A stretch of DNA of 30,946 nt from Phoronis australis (taxonomy: Eukaryota > Phoronida > Phoronidae): positions 537,008 through 567,953 of the forward strand of contig NMRA01000115.1 of NCBI GenBank assembly GCA_002633005.1, read 5' to 3'. Made by a program: the position numbers and the translations under genes. Position 1 is the first letter of the stretch. Every line of letters starts with the position of its first letter. Below the pieces are notes generated by a model. The model had not been told where the DNA came from, did no database searches, and saw only the letters and a program-made list of their open reading frames with translations. Below, one piece after another: positions 1-9,930 of this stretch.

Positions 1-131
1 GTGTGTGCGCGCGCGCGTGTGTGTGTGTCTGTGTTTGCGTGTCTGTGTCTGTGTTTCTGCGTGTATTTCTGCGTGTGTGTGTGTCTGTCTGTCTGTGTGT
101 GTGTGCGTGTGTGTTTCTGTGTGTGTGTTCA
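1..131 (+). repeat. GT microsatellite leading dispersed repeat copy A
   Basis: A continuous alternation of GT with interspersed GC and CT dinucleotides fills the first 131 bases. Its open frames, full of Cys and Val, are by-products of the repeat and not genes. The same type of tract, as CA on the plus strand, sits at the equivalent end of the inverted copy B (12,655-12,733). It therefore appears to be part of a mobile unit and not an isolated simple repeat. The window starts inside it, so its true length is unknown. Confidence 0.95.
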
Positions 132-1215
132 TTTGTGCACTGGTTACCTGTTGCTCATATACTTTTTTGTTAATTCGGTTTCTGAGCAGTGAATGTTATC
201 CTTGGTATTTAACTACAGTGTATACCCGTGAAGCAAACTTTAAAAAATTAAAAAATTGTCTTGTAAAAGACTCCAATTCAATTATTTGTGTTACTGTCAG
301 CGTACACTGTACTTGCCAATTGTCGCAGTCTTGGCGGACTATCCCATTTTTAATGTTCGCCGCCTTCCCGCCACACACTTTTCTAGAGACGGCGCAATTG
401 AAATATTATCACACATACGTACGTGTAGCCCTATTTTCCAGTTCGACTAAAATAAAAAAACGGGACGTTTCATGCGGTTTTGAGGCACCCGCAATTCTCA
501 TTCGACTTAAAAACAAAAAAACGCCGTCGTGCGCTTTTGGGTTTTACGTCTCCCGTTCGACAGAAACCCTGTCGCACGTTTTTATGTGTTGCGGAGAATA
601 TTTCACCCTGCATCTTGGCATAGACAAAGATGCCCTGCTTTTTATCTGGAAATTCCGCTGTTTCTGCAAATTTCGGATAAGTAGTTGGAGTAATTAGTTT
701 ATCTTATTTTTTGTAAATGTCACTGCATCCTGGATTTTTACTGGAGAACTGAAGGCCAATTAATACATAAAAATGTATAATTTTGAACGAATGCCTGACT
801 AAATTCTTCACCGCAACCGTGAGGGATCCATATTCTAAAATATTTCTGGCTCCTGTCCGTTTTTAAGTTACTATTACGTCCTGTTATTTTTCGCATTTTG
901 TTAACACACTTGGTCATTTTTAGATTTAAAAAATTAAACCTGTCAAATATGGTATGCGAAATCATTAGTATTCATGAATTAAATTATTTATCGTTTCCAT
1001 TTGATTTAATCGCACACCATCAAGAACTGATCGATGGCTTTCTAATGATACGACTCTAATGGAATTCGGTAAAAAAGCGGGTGAGTTGCGAAACATTTTA
1101 GTGACAGTAAACTCCACAGAAATAACTAATACCCGAACAAACGAATACAAAAAAAACAATTATGCAAACCTCACCAGCGCGAGGGGTCGAAAGTTGCATT
1201 CCAGGGCTAGAGTTC
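132..1215 (+). repeat. Dispersed repeat, copy A (about 1.1 kb body)
   Basis: This body aligns by eye, with many substitutions, to the reverse complement of 11,420-12,654. Matching landmarks in order are CATTTGTGCA, TTAATTCG.TATCTGAGCAG-like sequence, TTGCCAA followed by GGCGGACT, TTCGACTAAAA, TTTTGTAAATG..CTGCATCCTG, ATACATTTTTATGTATTAAT, and CAGAACTCTA near the far end. No transposase or RT motif is visible in it. Inside, a TTCGAC-(A-rich)-CGGGACG-like unit recurs at about 442, 501 and 556. Frames of up to 230 codons run through it but do not hold up in copy B, so I do not call them genes. It is probably a non-autonomous element; its class is unknown. Confidence 0.75.
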
Positions 1216-2202
1216 TGTGGTTATTTCCAATAGTATTTACGGGATGGGGATCTGCGTGTTTGCAAACTTTCTCCGGATTGCCTCTTATATGTTTTTACAC
1301 CTTGCAAAATTATGAAGCCATGTAATCATGTAATAAGTCATGTTCACAACTGAGCTGCTCCAAGAAGTAATGACTGTAGCTTTTGAAAATGGAGATTGGA
1401 AGGCTAATCCGCGAAGCGTACGCTCTTAAAACCAACGTTTTACATGTAGTTGGTGTTATGTTTAGCAAAGGAGGTGTATCTGGCGTTAATTACACTTCCG
1501 TTGGTCATAACTAACTACGTATGGAACATACAAGTAAGCAAAAATAATGTAGTCGGCGAAACTGTCTTGTTTCTGCGACACATTCCACCGAGCAAATACA
1601 ATGACGTGTAGTATTCAATCAACTGAACAGTGATTAACTGACTACAATATCGTTGTGCTCACACCGACCAAATATATTAAGATACAACTTTTTTCACATT
1701 AATTTCCACTTAATTGCTTTAGTAAGCAGCTTGAGCTACAACTGTTAAAATCAAGTTTCTAGTTTTAGTACCCAAAGGTTAGCGTCATTGGATTCGTTTC
1801 AAAAATAAAACGGGCTTTAAGAAAATGAGCAGACCATTTGCACCGGGTTCTAATCTTTACAGCTGCTCGCTAAAGCACCCTCAGGCGTACCCTCTGGCAC
1901 AGCGCCACCTATACCTATACTGTGGAAACATGTTGAACGACGCACGGAATTCTGTGTGTTGTTATCCTTGCGCATGCTTGGTCGGAAGTTTATCGATCAC
2001 GTCGCCACCACTTGCACACGCCTTCAATGCACTGTACTTGTTTGGGCTTATCTACGGATCGGGGTTCTTCTGATTTTGTTTACTTCGATTTCTGCCCGTT
2101 TTAATATATTGCAACGATTCAAGTCAAAAGTGGTCGCCACACTACGTAACAGTAAACCGAGAGCGCTCGGATCTAACGACACTTGGCGCCATTAACCGAA
2201 AA
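1216..2202. other. Stretch without recognised features
   Basis: The frames here are short (82 codons or fewer), overlap each other in different frames and lack recognisable motifs. I see no splice-bounded exon, tRNA-like fold or repeat shared with the rest of the window. Confidence 0.5.
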
Positions 2203-2245
2203 GACGACGATGGAGATGATGACGACGATGACGATTATGATAATG
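2203..2245 (+). repeat. GAY trinucleotide repeat (poly-Asp if translated)
   Basis: An imperfect GAC/GAT repeat that would read as an Asp-rich run, continuing into GATTATGATAATG. It is not part of a convincing long frame, so it is best treated as a simple repeat or the decayed remains of an acidic coding tract. Confidence 0.7.
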
Positions 2246-2716
2246 AAGGTGGCGATTATGAACAGCATGATAACATTCATATGGCTAGAGAGGATTAAGT
2301 AATCAGTAAGAAGTAGCCCTCACGCAGTGCAACAGTTACACCGTTCACAATCAGTGCTAAACTGTTCACAAGAAAAGATGAAACTCTTTAACCAGGGTCG
2401 AAGGTTACAACCGTTAATGGACGGTGAAATAGACCGCAGAAATAAAATTAGCCAAAACGGAAAAATACAAAACATTTATTTTACTTTGAAAAAAATTAAA
2501 ATAACATCCAAAACAAGACTTTTGAGCTCTGTTTTGAAAAATAAATTCGCTAGGTTTTCCTTTTTAACTCCAGAAATTAATCTACATGTAAAAAATAATA
2601 ATTGTGGTGCAAAAAAGTGACACATCGTAAAAATGTAATAAAAGATTACATTGCAGAAATAAATTTCACATGTCAGGAAAACCTGACCATTTAGGAACAA
2701 ATGATCAAGAAAATGA

Positions 2717-2724
2717 TGACGTCA
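2717..2724. promoter_or_regulatory. Perfect CRE palindrome TGACGTCA
   Basis: An exact cAMP-response-element octamer (the CREB/ATF binding consensus). A second exact copy lies 176 bases downstream at 2,893-2,900. No transcription start or gene has been identified beside them, so function is conjectural. Confidence 0.3.
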
Positions 2725-2892
2725 ATCAAATGAAGCAAGATGGATGTGCTGTATTCGGTTTAATGTCAACATTTTTACATTGGCTTCAGTTGCAAAATCG
2801 TCTAAGAGACATCAGAAATTCAATGTCATTATAAAGATATTGCGACTGTCAGAGAGACACTGCTCAACACTAAGCCCTCGCGTACTTAATAC

Positions 2893-2900
2893 TGACGTCA
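2893..2900. promoter_or_regulatory. Perfect CRE palindrome TGACGTCA
   Basis: Second exact CRE octamer in this AT-rich stretch. CpG-containing octamers are uncommon in such sequence, which makes the pair mildly notable; chance remains possible. Confidence 0.3.
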
Positions 2901-3579
2901 TCACTTTTAGGTTCACGTGCTCCTGGGTGGTCATGTCCTCCCGAATGGTCAAGCTCTCCTGACATAATTAAATATTTGCTGGCACCTGATTCGGTCTTGG
3001 CACAGTACAATACATTTCTGATGAGTCATTTATGTAGAAAATCACGGTGCTTGTTTTAGTCTAATATCAAGTGAAATTGCTGTTTTTCATTGTTATTTTT
3101 AATCCTTTATAGCCAAAATAATATTTTGGTCTTTTTTTAATTTCTGTATAAAATATTTGTGATTTGTTTTCGTTTTGGTTTTGCATAGCTGTATAAATCA
3201 CTTCACTAGTTTTGCATTTATATTGTCTTGATAATGGCCCTAGAAATCCTGACACATTTCTAGCAAAATGTTAACAAAAATAAGTCAGTAAACGTTGACT
3301 TTCCCCTTAAAAGACAGTTGGACTTCGATTGGGAGATAGCTTTTACTTCAAACTACCATGTACCTTGAATAAGTAATAGGACATAAGCTAAATGATCCCC
3401 GTTTTCTTCGTGCGCTGAAGGGGGTATTAATCAGGGTTAAGTACAAAAAACATAGTTCAAGACTTCTTGTTTCATCTATTATTCGTAACCTCTTGATCGC
3501 GGCCAGAGGATAAGAAATATTTTTTTTCTTAATTAGTGTTTTGGGCTGTTAAATATTCGCCGCCTGTTATTAAAGAATC

Positions 3580-3598
3580 GCGTGTGTGCGTGTGTGTG
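3580..3598 (+). repeat. Short GT tract
   Basis: About 19 bases of GT/GC alternation. No copy of the dispersed repeat body is evident beside it. Confidence 0.8.
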
Positions 3599-3965
3599 AT
3601 CAATTATGCATTGCAAGAATAACCGAGATTGAGTTGAGGGTGATGTAGTTGCCGGCAGAGCTGGTCTAATTTGTAGTTTGTAATATTTGTTATCAGGTGC
3701 ATTGTTCACTCATGCTATGTTCAGTTTGAAGCGTAGCAACAGGTGGGAATGACAAGATAGATTGTCGCTGAGGATGTGTTACCATAGTAGTCACGAAAGG
3801 TTAATTAATCCTGGGATAGATTTTGTTTAGTACACTTCTTGCTAGAAAAGTAATAAGACCATAAGATAAATAAGTAAGTCGCCAGACTTTTTTCTGTATC
3901 GTCCTCGTCTTAATTCATGGGCCACTATTTTTCTTGCCGCTGTATATAAGACTGGTTTACTTACA

Positions 3966-4003
3966 TGTGTGTGTGTGCGTGTGTGTGTGCGTGTGCGCGT
4001 GCG
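3966..4003 (+). repeat. GT/GC microsatellite
   Basis: About 38 bases of TG repeat with several C interruptions, followed by TATGTATATG-like sequence. The frames across it on both strands are artefacts of the repeat. The landmarks of the dispersed repeat body do not follow it. Confidence 0.9.
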
Positions 4004-4684
4004 TTTATGAGTATTTGTATGTATATGATTTTGTGTATGTATATTCTTATAAGAGAATGTCAATACATCTATCTATCACTTAAGACCGCTCAAAAGCATG
4101 CGAGTGAAAGCATTCGGAATACCTCGGGTATTTTCATAGGCTCAGGCTTCACCCTGAAGCTGAATGTTATCAAAGCATATGCAAATTTCAGTCATACGGC
4201 CAATCAGTCTTCAGTGTGAATGTGACATGACTTGCAGTATGACTGCAGTTATTACTTGTGCAGAAAATGTAAATCTCGGAGGGACAATTTGATCCTACAG
4301 ACATAAGCGAGGTTTTCCGAATGCAGTGAAATGTGAGCGGGTGAAGTTACCTATCCCGATTTCATTAAAAATTGGCGCATGCTAGGTTGGCAAGGCATTT
4401 TAAGTTTTGTATTGCGTGTGAAGACTACAAATGGTATTTTGGGGTGCAATGTAGTCCGGTAGTTTGAGCTCCGGACCCCCCCATTTTGGGGACTTGGGTT
4501 CAACCCTTGGGATTTCTGACGAACAAATTCGAGCATTGAACAGAAATATGAGGTCATTAAACTTTCTGACTTCAATGTTCGCTGTAGATGCGTGCAAGGG
4601 AGTGTTTCGGAACCTGGATATAATGCGAAATGGATTTCCGAGAGTGCGCTAACGTTTAAATGAAAGCGTTCCAAAGAGCGACAC

Positions 4685-4915
4685 TTGGAGAAATCGAATG
4701 TAGGACTTACAATAGAGGCTCCCAACGACAAGAAGCATACCTACGACCACGACATCCGTGATAACGATGGCACTGACAACAACACCAACGATGCCGTCAG
4801 GAACTCGAAGTCTGACACTGGGTCAACAGCGACGTCAACACTACAAATCACAATTATAATGTCACGCATCATCAGTGTCCATGGTGCGCTTAAGTGGCGT
4901 GAGCAAACAATATAA
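4685..4915 (+). pseudogene. Asp/Asn/Thr-rich coding-like fragment
   Basis: A 76-codon open frame rich in Asp, Asn, Thr and Ser, for example DNDGTDNNTNDA. Unlike the AT-rich flanks, many of its codons end in C. Similar composition returns at 5,257-5,521 in the same direction. I recognise no family. It could be a decayed exon of a low-complexity protein or a degenerate trinucleotide repeat. There is no convincing splice donor at its 3' end. Confidence 0.25.
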
Positions 4916-5256
4916 GGAGAGGCGTTTCCAATTATCCGTAATTAGAACATTGAAAATGCGTAATTGCTGCTTCGTTTATTTGAACCTGGACTGTGTAACA
5001 ATTAGAGATGATGTATTATACATTTACTGATGAGATCTTTGAATCGTATCGGATGAATAGTAGATTTTGGCTGGCACGTGGTGACTTTGACTTTTAAACA
5101 GCGTCAAAGAGGTTTTCTTCGAATATGCATCATTTTGTACGAACGCATGAAAACATGAAAAAGCATTGGTCATCGCAAAGCGCATATATCTGCATGCATC
5201 ACGCACTTATGGAAACAAGGCACAAATCGTAACGAGATACTTATAACATATTTCAG

Positions 5257-5602
5257 ATAATCCTGGTAACCACTCCGAGCAATGGAGCTGACGCTAACAT
5301 CCCAACAACGACGGCAGCACTGACAATGACTACGATATCGCTACCTGTGAAAATGACACCGCCTGAAGACGCCATTGCCGACAGCCACATCGACGAGTCG
5401 CCAGTGATAAAGGAGACCAACCACAGTATTGGTGTAGTTGGAACTGTCATTGACGATGCCAGCAACGTTGGCGCATACATGCAACGACTAACCACACTGA
5501 CAACTCGAGAGCACATTCAGTAGCTACAACAAACCGACATCGAGACCGCAGCCGCCACTGACGATGGTGAGCATGTAGATGATCAGATGAAGGATGGATG
5601 AT
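5257..5602 (+). pseudogene. Thr/Asp-rich frame behind a splice-acceptor-like site, broken by TAG
   Basis: The sequence ATAACATATTTCAG ends at 5,256 and resembles a 3' splice site. From 5,257 a frame is open for 88 codons (start IILVTTPSNGADAN, with MTTISLPVKM inside) to a TAG at 5,521-5,523. It then stays open in the same frame for about 25 more codons (start LQQTDIETAAATDDGEHVDD). The TAG follows a CAG and may itself be a C-to-T change. The codon-like third positions and continuity across the stop suggest a formerly coding sequence. No domain is recognised, so function is unknown. Confidence 0.3.
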
Positions 5603-5639
5603 ACTGAAAGTAGAGCGCTCTGAGTAGAACAATGAGCAC

Positions 5640-6208
5640 CACCCCGATGCCTAATGCACCAACTTACAGTTATTGAAAACCCAGCAAAACTAAATTGAAG
5701 AATCAGTAGGTAAAAAAGCAGCCATCAAATCAGAAAATGTCAAGTAAATCGAGAACGACAAGTCATACGGAGAAACCAATAACGCACTGCGAATAGCTCT
5801 TGATGAGATCGGTATTCGTATCAAATTTCAGAAGGTTACAATGACATCTTATGTCCGATTTTGCCACAAACCGAATCCTGGAGCTTTTGACGACATTAAT
5901 AGTTTGTGTTTATTTCATGTCGAGAAGACCTGTAGCACGAGTATGGTGTACCAATAAACGTGCAGTGAGGAGTAAGTCATCGGATCAGCAACAGATTTCA
6001 TGCTGCAGATAGCGTTTGACGAGATCACCCACATAACAAATGTAAAACAGATTCGTCAAGAGACGCCGGAGATACGGCACAAAAACTCATCGGATAAACT
6101 CAAGAAATTCGTCTACGGTAGTCTATAGCGAGAACAGGTACACATTTCCTTTAACGCTAGACGGTCAAGCGACCGCGGAGCGATTAAAAGACCACCCCTT
6201 TGTTTAAG
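5640..6208 (+). pseudogene. Possible further decayed coding sequence
   Basis: In one plus-strand frame this stretch reads as protein-like segments separated by stops: one has ALRIALDEIGIRIKFQKVTM and the next has FMLQIAFDEITHITNVKQIR. The two share an (I/Q)A(L/F)DEI pattern and may be related to each other. The stops are fewer than I would expect by chance, but only moderately so. It lies in the same orientation as the Thr/Asp-rich fragments upstream but in a different frame. I cannot name a family. Confidence 0.18.
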
Positions 6209-7063
6209 TAGTTAAGGTTTATAACAATTTTGTGTTGTGAGCTTTTGTTGTTTTCCCGTTGCAATGAGAAACTGAATTTCTTTGCGAAGCATAGTGGATG
6301 TGACAGTTATTAATGCTTTGGGTAACAAAAACGTGAAGTATTATTGTTTGCTTTAAGAAACTGCCGAAGTATTCTAAACAACAACCAAGAACAGTCACTT
6401 GTCTCTTTCTTGCTTTCTTTACGTCTCTGTCGAATATTTTCAACCTTCACGGATAAATGAAACCCGCATATTCTGTTCTGCTAGGCGTGCCTGGAAGCTT
6501 TTCAATAATCTACCTTTGAGATGGTGGATTGTGTTACCATTGTATTTCAGCGACAGAGATATTGGTAATTGCGTGTCATCAGTTATAACAGTCTACTGAA
6601 TACGTTTTACTAGTGTTTTACATTTACGATGAAAAGAAATTCTTCTACTGTCGTATCGAAATATTGCCAGTGTATTCCTGCTACCCACAATGCAGGCACC
6701 AATATTACGGTAAAAAATCTTCAGTTTTGGCGCACATTATGGCGAACAGATGCAATTTTATTTCGTCAAATTTCTCGGCAGTAATAATTTTCAGAAAATT
6801 TTGCTTGGCTTCTAGCATGGTTTGTATGGCGTAGCTATTACCAAACAACATTGGTAAGATTTTGAGTGTTTGCAAGAATGTGGTAATCCTCTAAAAATAA
6901 AAATATGACAATTTTAGCGATCATTTTCCTAAGTTGAAGAGTACTTGCCGTACCCCTGGTGGTTCCTAGCTCCTATACTGTAGATCGACTTCCTCATTTT
7001 TCCTTTTGCAGTGATCATACTTTTATGTTACTATGAGGGTCTCATAGTGTTGAAATGGGTTGG
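6209..7063. other. Stretch without recognised features
   Basis: Only short overlapping frames (74 codons or fewer) without motifs. No internal repeat or RNA-like fold was noticed. Confidence 0.5.
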
Positions 7064-7159
7064 CTTATTGTAAAACGAGAACGTATTTCAAGCAGCCAGC
7101 AGTTCATACATGACTACAATGTCTTATTGAGAAACGTGTTCCACGCAGCCAGCAGTTCA
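7064..7159 (+). repeat. Imperfect tandem duplication, about 59-bp period
   Basis: CTTATTG..AAACG followed by GCAGCCAGCAGTTCA occurs twice, starting at 7,064 and 7,123. The second copy is a few bases shorter between the anchors. It lies just outside the 3' end of the minus-strand LINE and has no evident function. Confidence 0.7.
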
Positions 7160-7255
7160 GTTTATAACGGATGTGAGTAAACAGGTTACATCTATTCAAA
7201 TTCAACTGCTACCTTACCGAGCAGACGATCCTTTACGTAACATTTTCTAGATTCT

Positions 7256-7378
7256 GCGTTGTATTGTATTGCATTGTATTTATTTATTTTAGTGACAAGT
7301 ACAATTAATTCAAACAGCTATAGGTAAAACATTCATAAGAAAGATAAGTAACCAGCCCAGTTGGGCTTATTAGTCACT
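7256..7378 (-). repeat. LINE 3' UTR with hairpin and AATAAATAAAT/ACAAT tail
   Basis: After the stop the minus strand reads TAATAAGCCCAACTGGGCTG, which folds as AGCCCA/TGGGCT with a short loop. The end is an A-rich microsatellite-like tail (AAATAAATAAATACAATGC, then ACAAT units), seen on the plus strand as GTATTGTATTGCATTG. Several LINE groups end in short tandem tails instead of plain poly-A. The tail supports 7,256 as the true 3' boundary. Confidence 0.75.
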
Positions 7379-8244
7379 TCAACCACACAACTCACATATA
7401 GGCCTACCATAAATGCGTCGGTTTCTAAGTTCAAAAGCAGACACAATATATTTGGCAAATTGCCTAAGGAAATACTGAAACAGCAGTTTTAACGTATCTA
7501 ATCTTCTGAAATCTGCGAAGTTCGGGATTTGAAGTGAAACATTACTAAACAGAATAGACCTCCGTGAGTTATAAAGAGAACAATCAAACACAAAATGTAG
7601 CTCATCCTCCACAGAACCAGAATCACAACACAAGCAAAATCTTTCACTTACAGGAGTGTTTACATAACGACCAGTTTCCAATTGCAATGGGAGATTTCAT
7701 GCTCTAAGCTGAGCCAGAAGAGATCGCTCGGAACGAGATAAATTAAGCTTTATATGCGATTCAGTTAAAAACTCGTGCTTAAATAAAATGTAGGTTCTTA
7801 ACTTGGGTTTTGTTACAAGAGGCTCAGCCCAAACATGTTTCGAATATTCAGATAGTTTGTTTCTAGCATCTACTATGTTACAAGTAGTCAAATTTTGAAA
7901 ACAGGATTGCATACCAGATATGTTAAACAAATGTTTGATTCAGGCCTATCCAACCATTCCTACCAACAGAGTAGTCCCATAGAAATACCTTCTTCAGTAA
8001 CCTATCACCATCTTTGGTCACTAGTTTGTTCCAAAGACGCAGCATATTCAATTTAAATCTATTTCCGGTGAAGCGCCACTCCATATCGCGACTAACAGCA
8101 TGAGTGACTGTAAATCGGTTGACACCTAAATAAAAACGCATAGCTCTGTTTTGAATATTTTCATCATTACCAAAATTTTTGTAACCCCGAACAGATGACC
8201 CGTAATCCAAAATTGGTGCCACACAAGAAATAAATAATGTTTTA
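7379..8244 (-). pseudogene. LINE post-RT region with CCHC knuckle, broken
   Basis: This continues in the same frame from the endonuclease with TLFISCVAPILDYGSSVRGY, a typical start of the region after the RT palm (P-LDYG). MRFYLGV and LRLWNKL follow. A frameshift near 7,925 leads to WAEPLVTKPKLRTY. An in-frame TGA at about 7,709 sits where such elements usually have LR.G..PL, followed by PLQLETGRY and SERFCLCC. The Cys-x2-Cys-x9-His-x4-Cys knuckle is complete, with ELHFVFDC as its second half. The frame stops at 7,379-7,381. The knuckle is thought to help bind nucleic acid during retrotransposition. Confidence 0.88.
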
Positions 8245-9060
8245 AACGTGAACTTTAAAACAATAACAGAATGATCTGGTGCTTTACATCTTGGCCCAAT
8301 CAATGCGTGGATATCTAACATATCAATAATATCAGAAGTCTTTGTAACAGAAAACGATACGCAATTCTTCAAATTATTTTGGTCAGTTAAAATATAATCT
8401 ACAACGGCATTTCCTCTAGCCGAGACAGAGGTGGAGTTGTCAAATTCTGGAGTAATTCTGTCATTAACAATAGCCAATTTCGAGTCTTTCTCCAAGTCAA
8501 AAAAGCATCACCAAATCGATTGGTCTGGAAATCTATCATCTGTGTTGGGCCTATTTCGTCAATATCCTGAATGAAATCTAGTTTGTTGCCTGTTCTTGCG
8601 TTAAAGTCCCCACAAATGAAGAAATTGTCAACATCACTAAAGTTATACAATTGATTGATGAGATGAGAAGAAATGTCATCAATGTTCTTACTTCTACTTG
8701 AACCCACGGGAGGAAAGTATCATGTAAATATAAAACAAGTTCCAGACATAATACTTGTAAACTTTACCCGTAGAATGCCACCATCAAAGGCCTTATCAAT
8801 AACACTTATACCAAATTTATCAAACATGTGTGTTATAAGCATACCAACACCCCCCAGAGCCTCTGGGTGCACTAATGTGCAAATTTTCACGGTTGCAACC
8901 AAGAAATCGGTATCCTTCGACTAGGATGATATCGTTAGGACATTAATGTGTCTCATTCAGGGAAACAACATCACAGTTAAATTGGTGGATTGCTAGTTTT
9001 CGCAAAGCATTATTGTGAACCGACCACCCAATGATATTCCAATGAGCTATCGAGAATTCG
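8245..9060 (-). pseudogene. LINE APE-type endonuclease domain, broken
   Basis: The minus strand begins at 9,058 with FSIAHWNIIGWSVHNNALR and VVSLNETH, the N-terminal Asn and Glu motifs of APE-type endonucleases. GGVGMLI and FDGGILRVKF follow, then YFPPVGSSR, the FFICGDFNARTG motif, and finally VVDYILTDQ and PDHSVIVLKF, the terminal Asp-His motif. Breaks: a TAA directly after ETH, a one-base frame change near 8,870, a TGA just before YFPPVG, and a shift at the A-run 8,499-8,504. That run has six bases where seven would restore the frame. All the main catalytic landmarks of the fold are still readable, so the decay is moderate. In an active element the domain nicks target DNA for target-primed reverse transcription. 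Confidence 0.88.
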
Positions 9061-9428
9061 AAGGAACTGGGCTAGGGGACCTATGACTCGCATCCCACAA
9101 ATCAGCGCTTTGGAACAAGCCCTAGTCGTTCTTCGTTATCCGCAAAAAATCCAATTTTCTGCAGTAAACTTGTTCATGATTGCAGTTAGCGATTTTCAGG
9201 TGACTTTATTATCTTTATACAGTGAAAATTTGCAGTTCACGCGAAACACTTTCCAATGTATTTGTCATCGATGTCAAAGGTGTATAAGTCTATCTTCGCT
9301 CAAAAGGTGTGTCGTGGATTTATGTGCGGGCACGACCAAATACAAAAACTAACTTCTGAACTAGACTGTTTATGCTACAAAACAGGCCTCATTGAGCTCC
9401 TTGCTCAGCAGATTACGAATTGATGCAC
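8935..9428. other. Boundary zone between two oppositely oriented LINE relics
   Basis: Below 9,060 is minus-strand endonuclease sequence; from 9,429 plus-strand RT is readable. Between them no motif of either element is clear. A plus-strand frame around 9,270-9,410 (SKVYKSIFAQKV, CHDQ-like text further on) may be upstream sequence of the plus-strand LINE, but I cannot align it to a known RT block. Confidence 0.35.
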
Positions 9429-9930
9429 GAAAAGCAAGCGGGTTTTATAAAGAGATATTGCACCATAAATTAGATATTTACGCTATAAGGTATGGCTCAA
9501 AATATGCATTAAAAATCAAGAGGTCGCTTCTGTTATTGCTACGTCGATTTTCCAAATGCCTTTGATCCCGTCCTCCATATTCTCTTGTGGTACAAACTAC
9601 AGGAGATAGGCGTACATGGCAAAATACTACTGAATGTCCTCAAATCAGTAAAATAAAATATTGTGTTAGAACGGACACTGGTTTCTCTGATTTTTTTGTT
9701 GTTGTTTTTAAAAATTCTAAAGGAACACGTAATGACTGCATGTTAAGTTCTTTTCCATTTATAATATATGTAGAATTTATTGCAAACGTAAGATGCAAAT
9801 AGACGTTCAGAATGAGATCTAGTACTATGTAAAATCGACGCAGGATGTCACTGCACGCAATCTAATTTGTACATGTACTTGCTGGAGACTGGCAAAACGG
9901 TCTCTGCTGAATGTAATTATGATGCTAAAG
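9429..9930 (+). mobile_element. LINE reverse-transcriptase relic (plus strand)
   Basis: Frame-hopping translation recovers RT palm motifs. EKQAGFIKRYCTIN matches the QAGFR.GYST block. CYVDFPNAFDPVLH is the catalytic DF.KAFD block, followed by LLWYKLQEIGVHGKILL. After a frameshift RTDTGFSDFF and GTRNDCMLSS correspond to the G.RQGC.LSP block. About 30 codons further, around 9,850-9,900, GCHCTQSNLYMYLL resembles the approach to the YADD motif, but the catalytic Asp pair is not intact. Stops and frame changes are frequent. Endonuclease and 3' end are absent, so it is an old fragment. It looks closer to the relic at 27,675-28,330 than to the neighbouring minus-strand LINE, which is an inference from motif style. 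Confidence 0.8.

Larger units (their letters stand above)
2251..3579. other. AT-rich stretch, no gene seen
   Basis: Strongly AT-rich. Frames of about 60-100 codons occur on both strands but overlap one another and show Lys/Asn/Phe-rich composition expected from base content alone. The only discrete signals I can point to are two perfect CRE palindromes, listed separately. Confidence 0.5.
7256..9060 (-). mobile_element. Internally deleted LINE lacking its reverse transcriptase
   Basis: Read on the minus strand, this is a non-LTR retrotransposon. In order it has an APE-type endonuclease region (9,058 down to about 8,245), a post-RT thumb-like region, a CCHC zinc knuckle near 7,620, a stop at 7,379-7,381 and a short 3' tail. 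Families of this kind usually carry a reverse transcriptase of several hundred codons between endonuclease and thumb. Here the endonuclease sequence runs directly, in one open frame, into the thumb near 8,240, and no F/YxDD motif is present. In-frame TGA and TAA codons and several frameshifts show it is dead as a protein source. The organisation fits the jockey/CR1-like LINE groups, but I cannot assign a clade. Confidence 0.88.

Noticed and set aside
5-697. A 230-codon plus-strand frame from the first bases
   Set aside because: Its first quarter is translated GT microsatellite and the rest is the dispersed repeat. The frame is not preserved in copy B, so it is not a gene.
3966-4063. His/Thr/Arg-rich minus-strand frame near the GT tract
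   Set aside because: The composition comes from translating CA/GT repeats.
4351-4731. A 126-codon minus-strand frame
   Set aside because: Overlapped by plus-strand frames of similar quality, no domain, and no codon-like bias. It is probably a chance open stretch.
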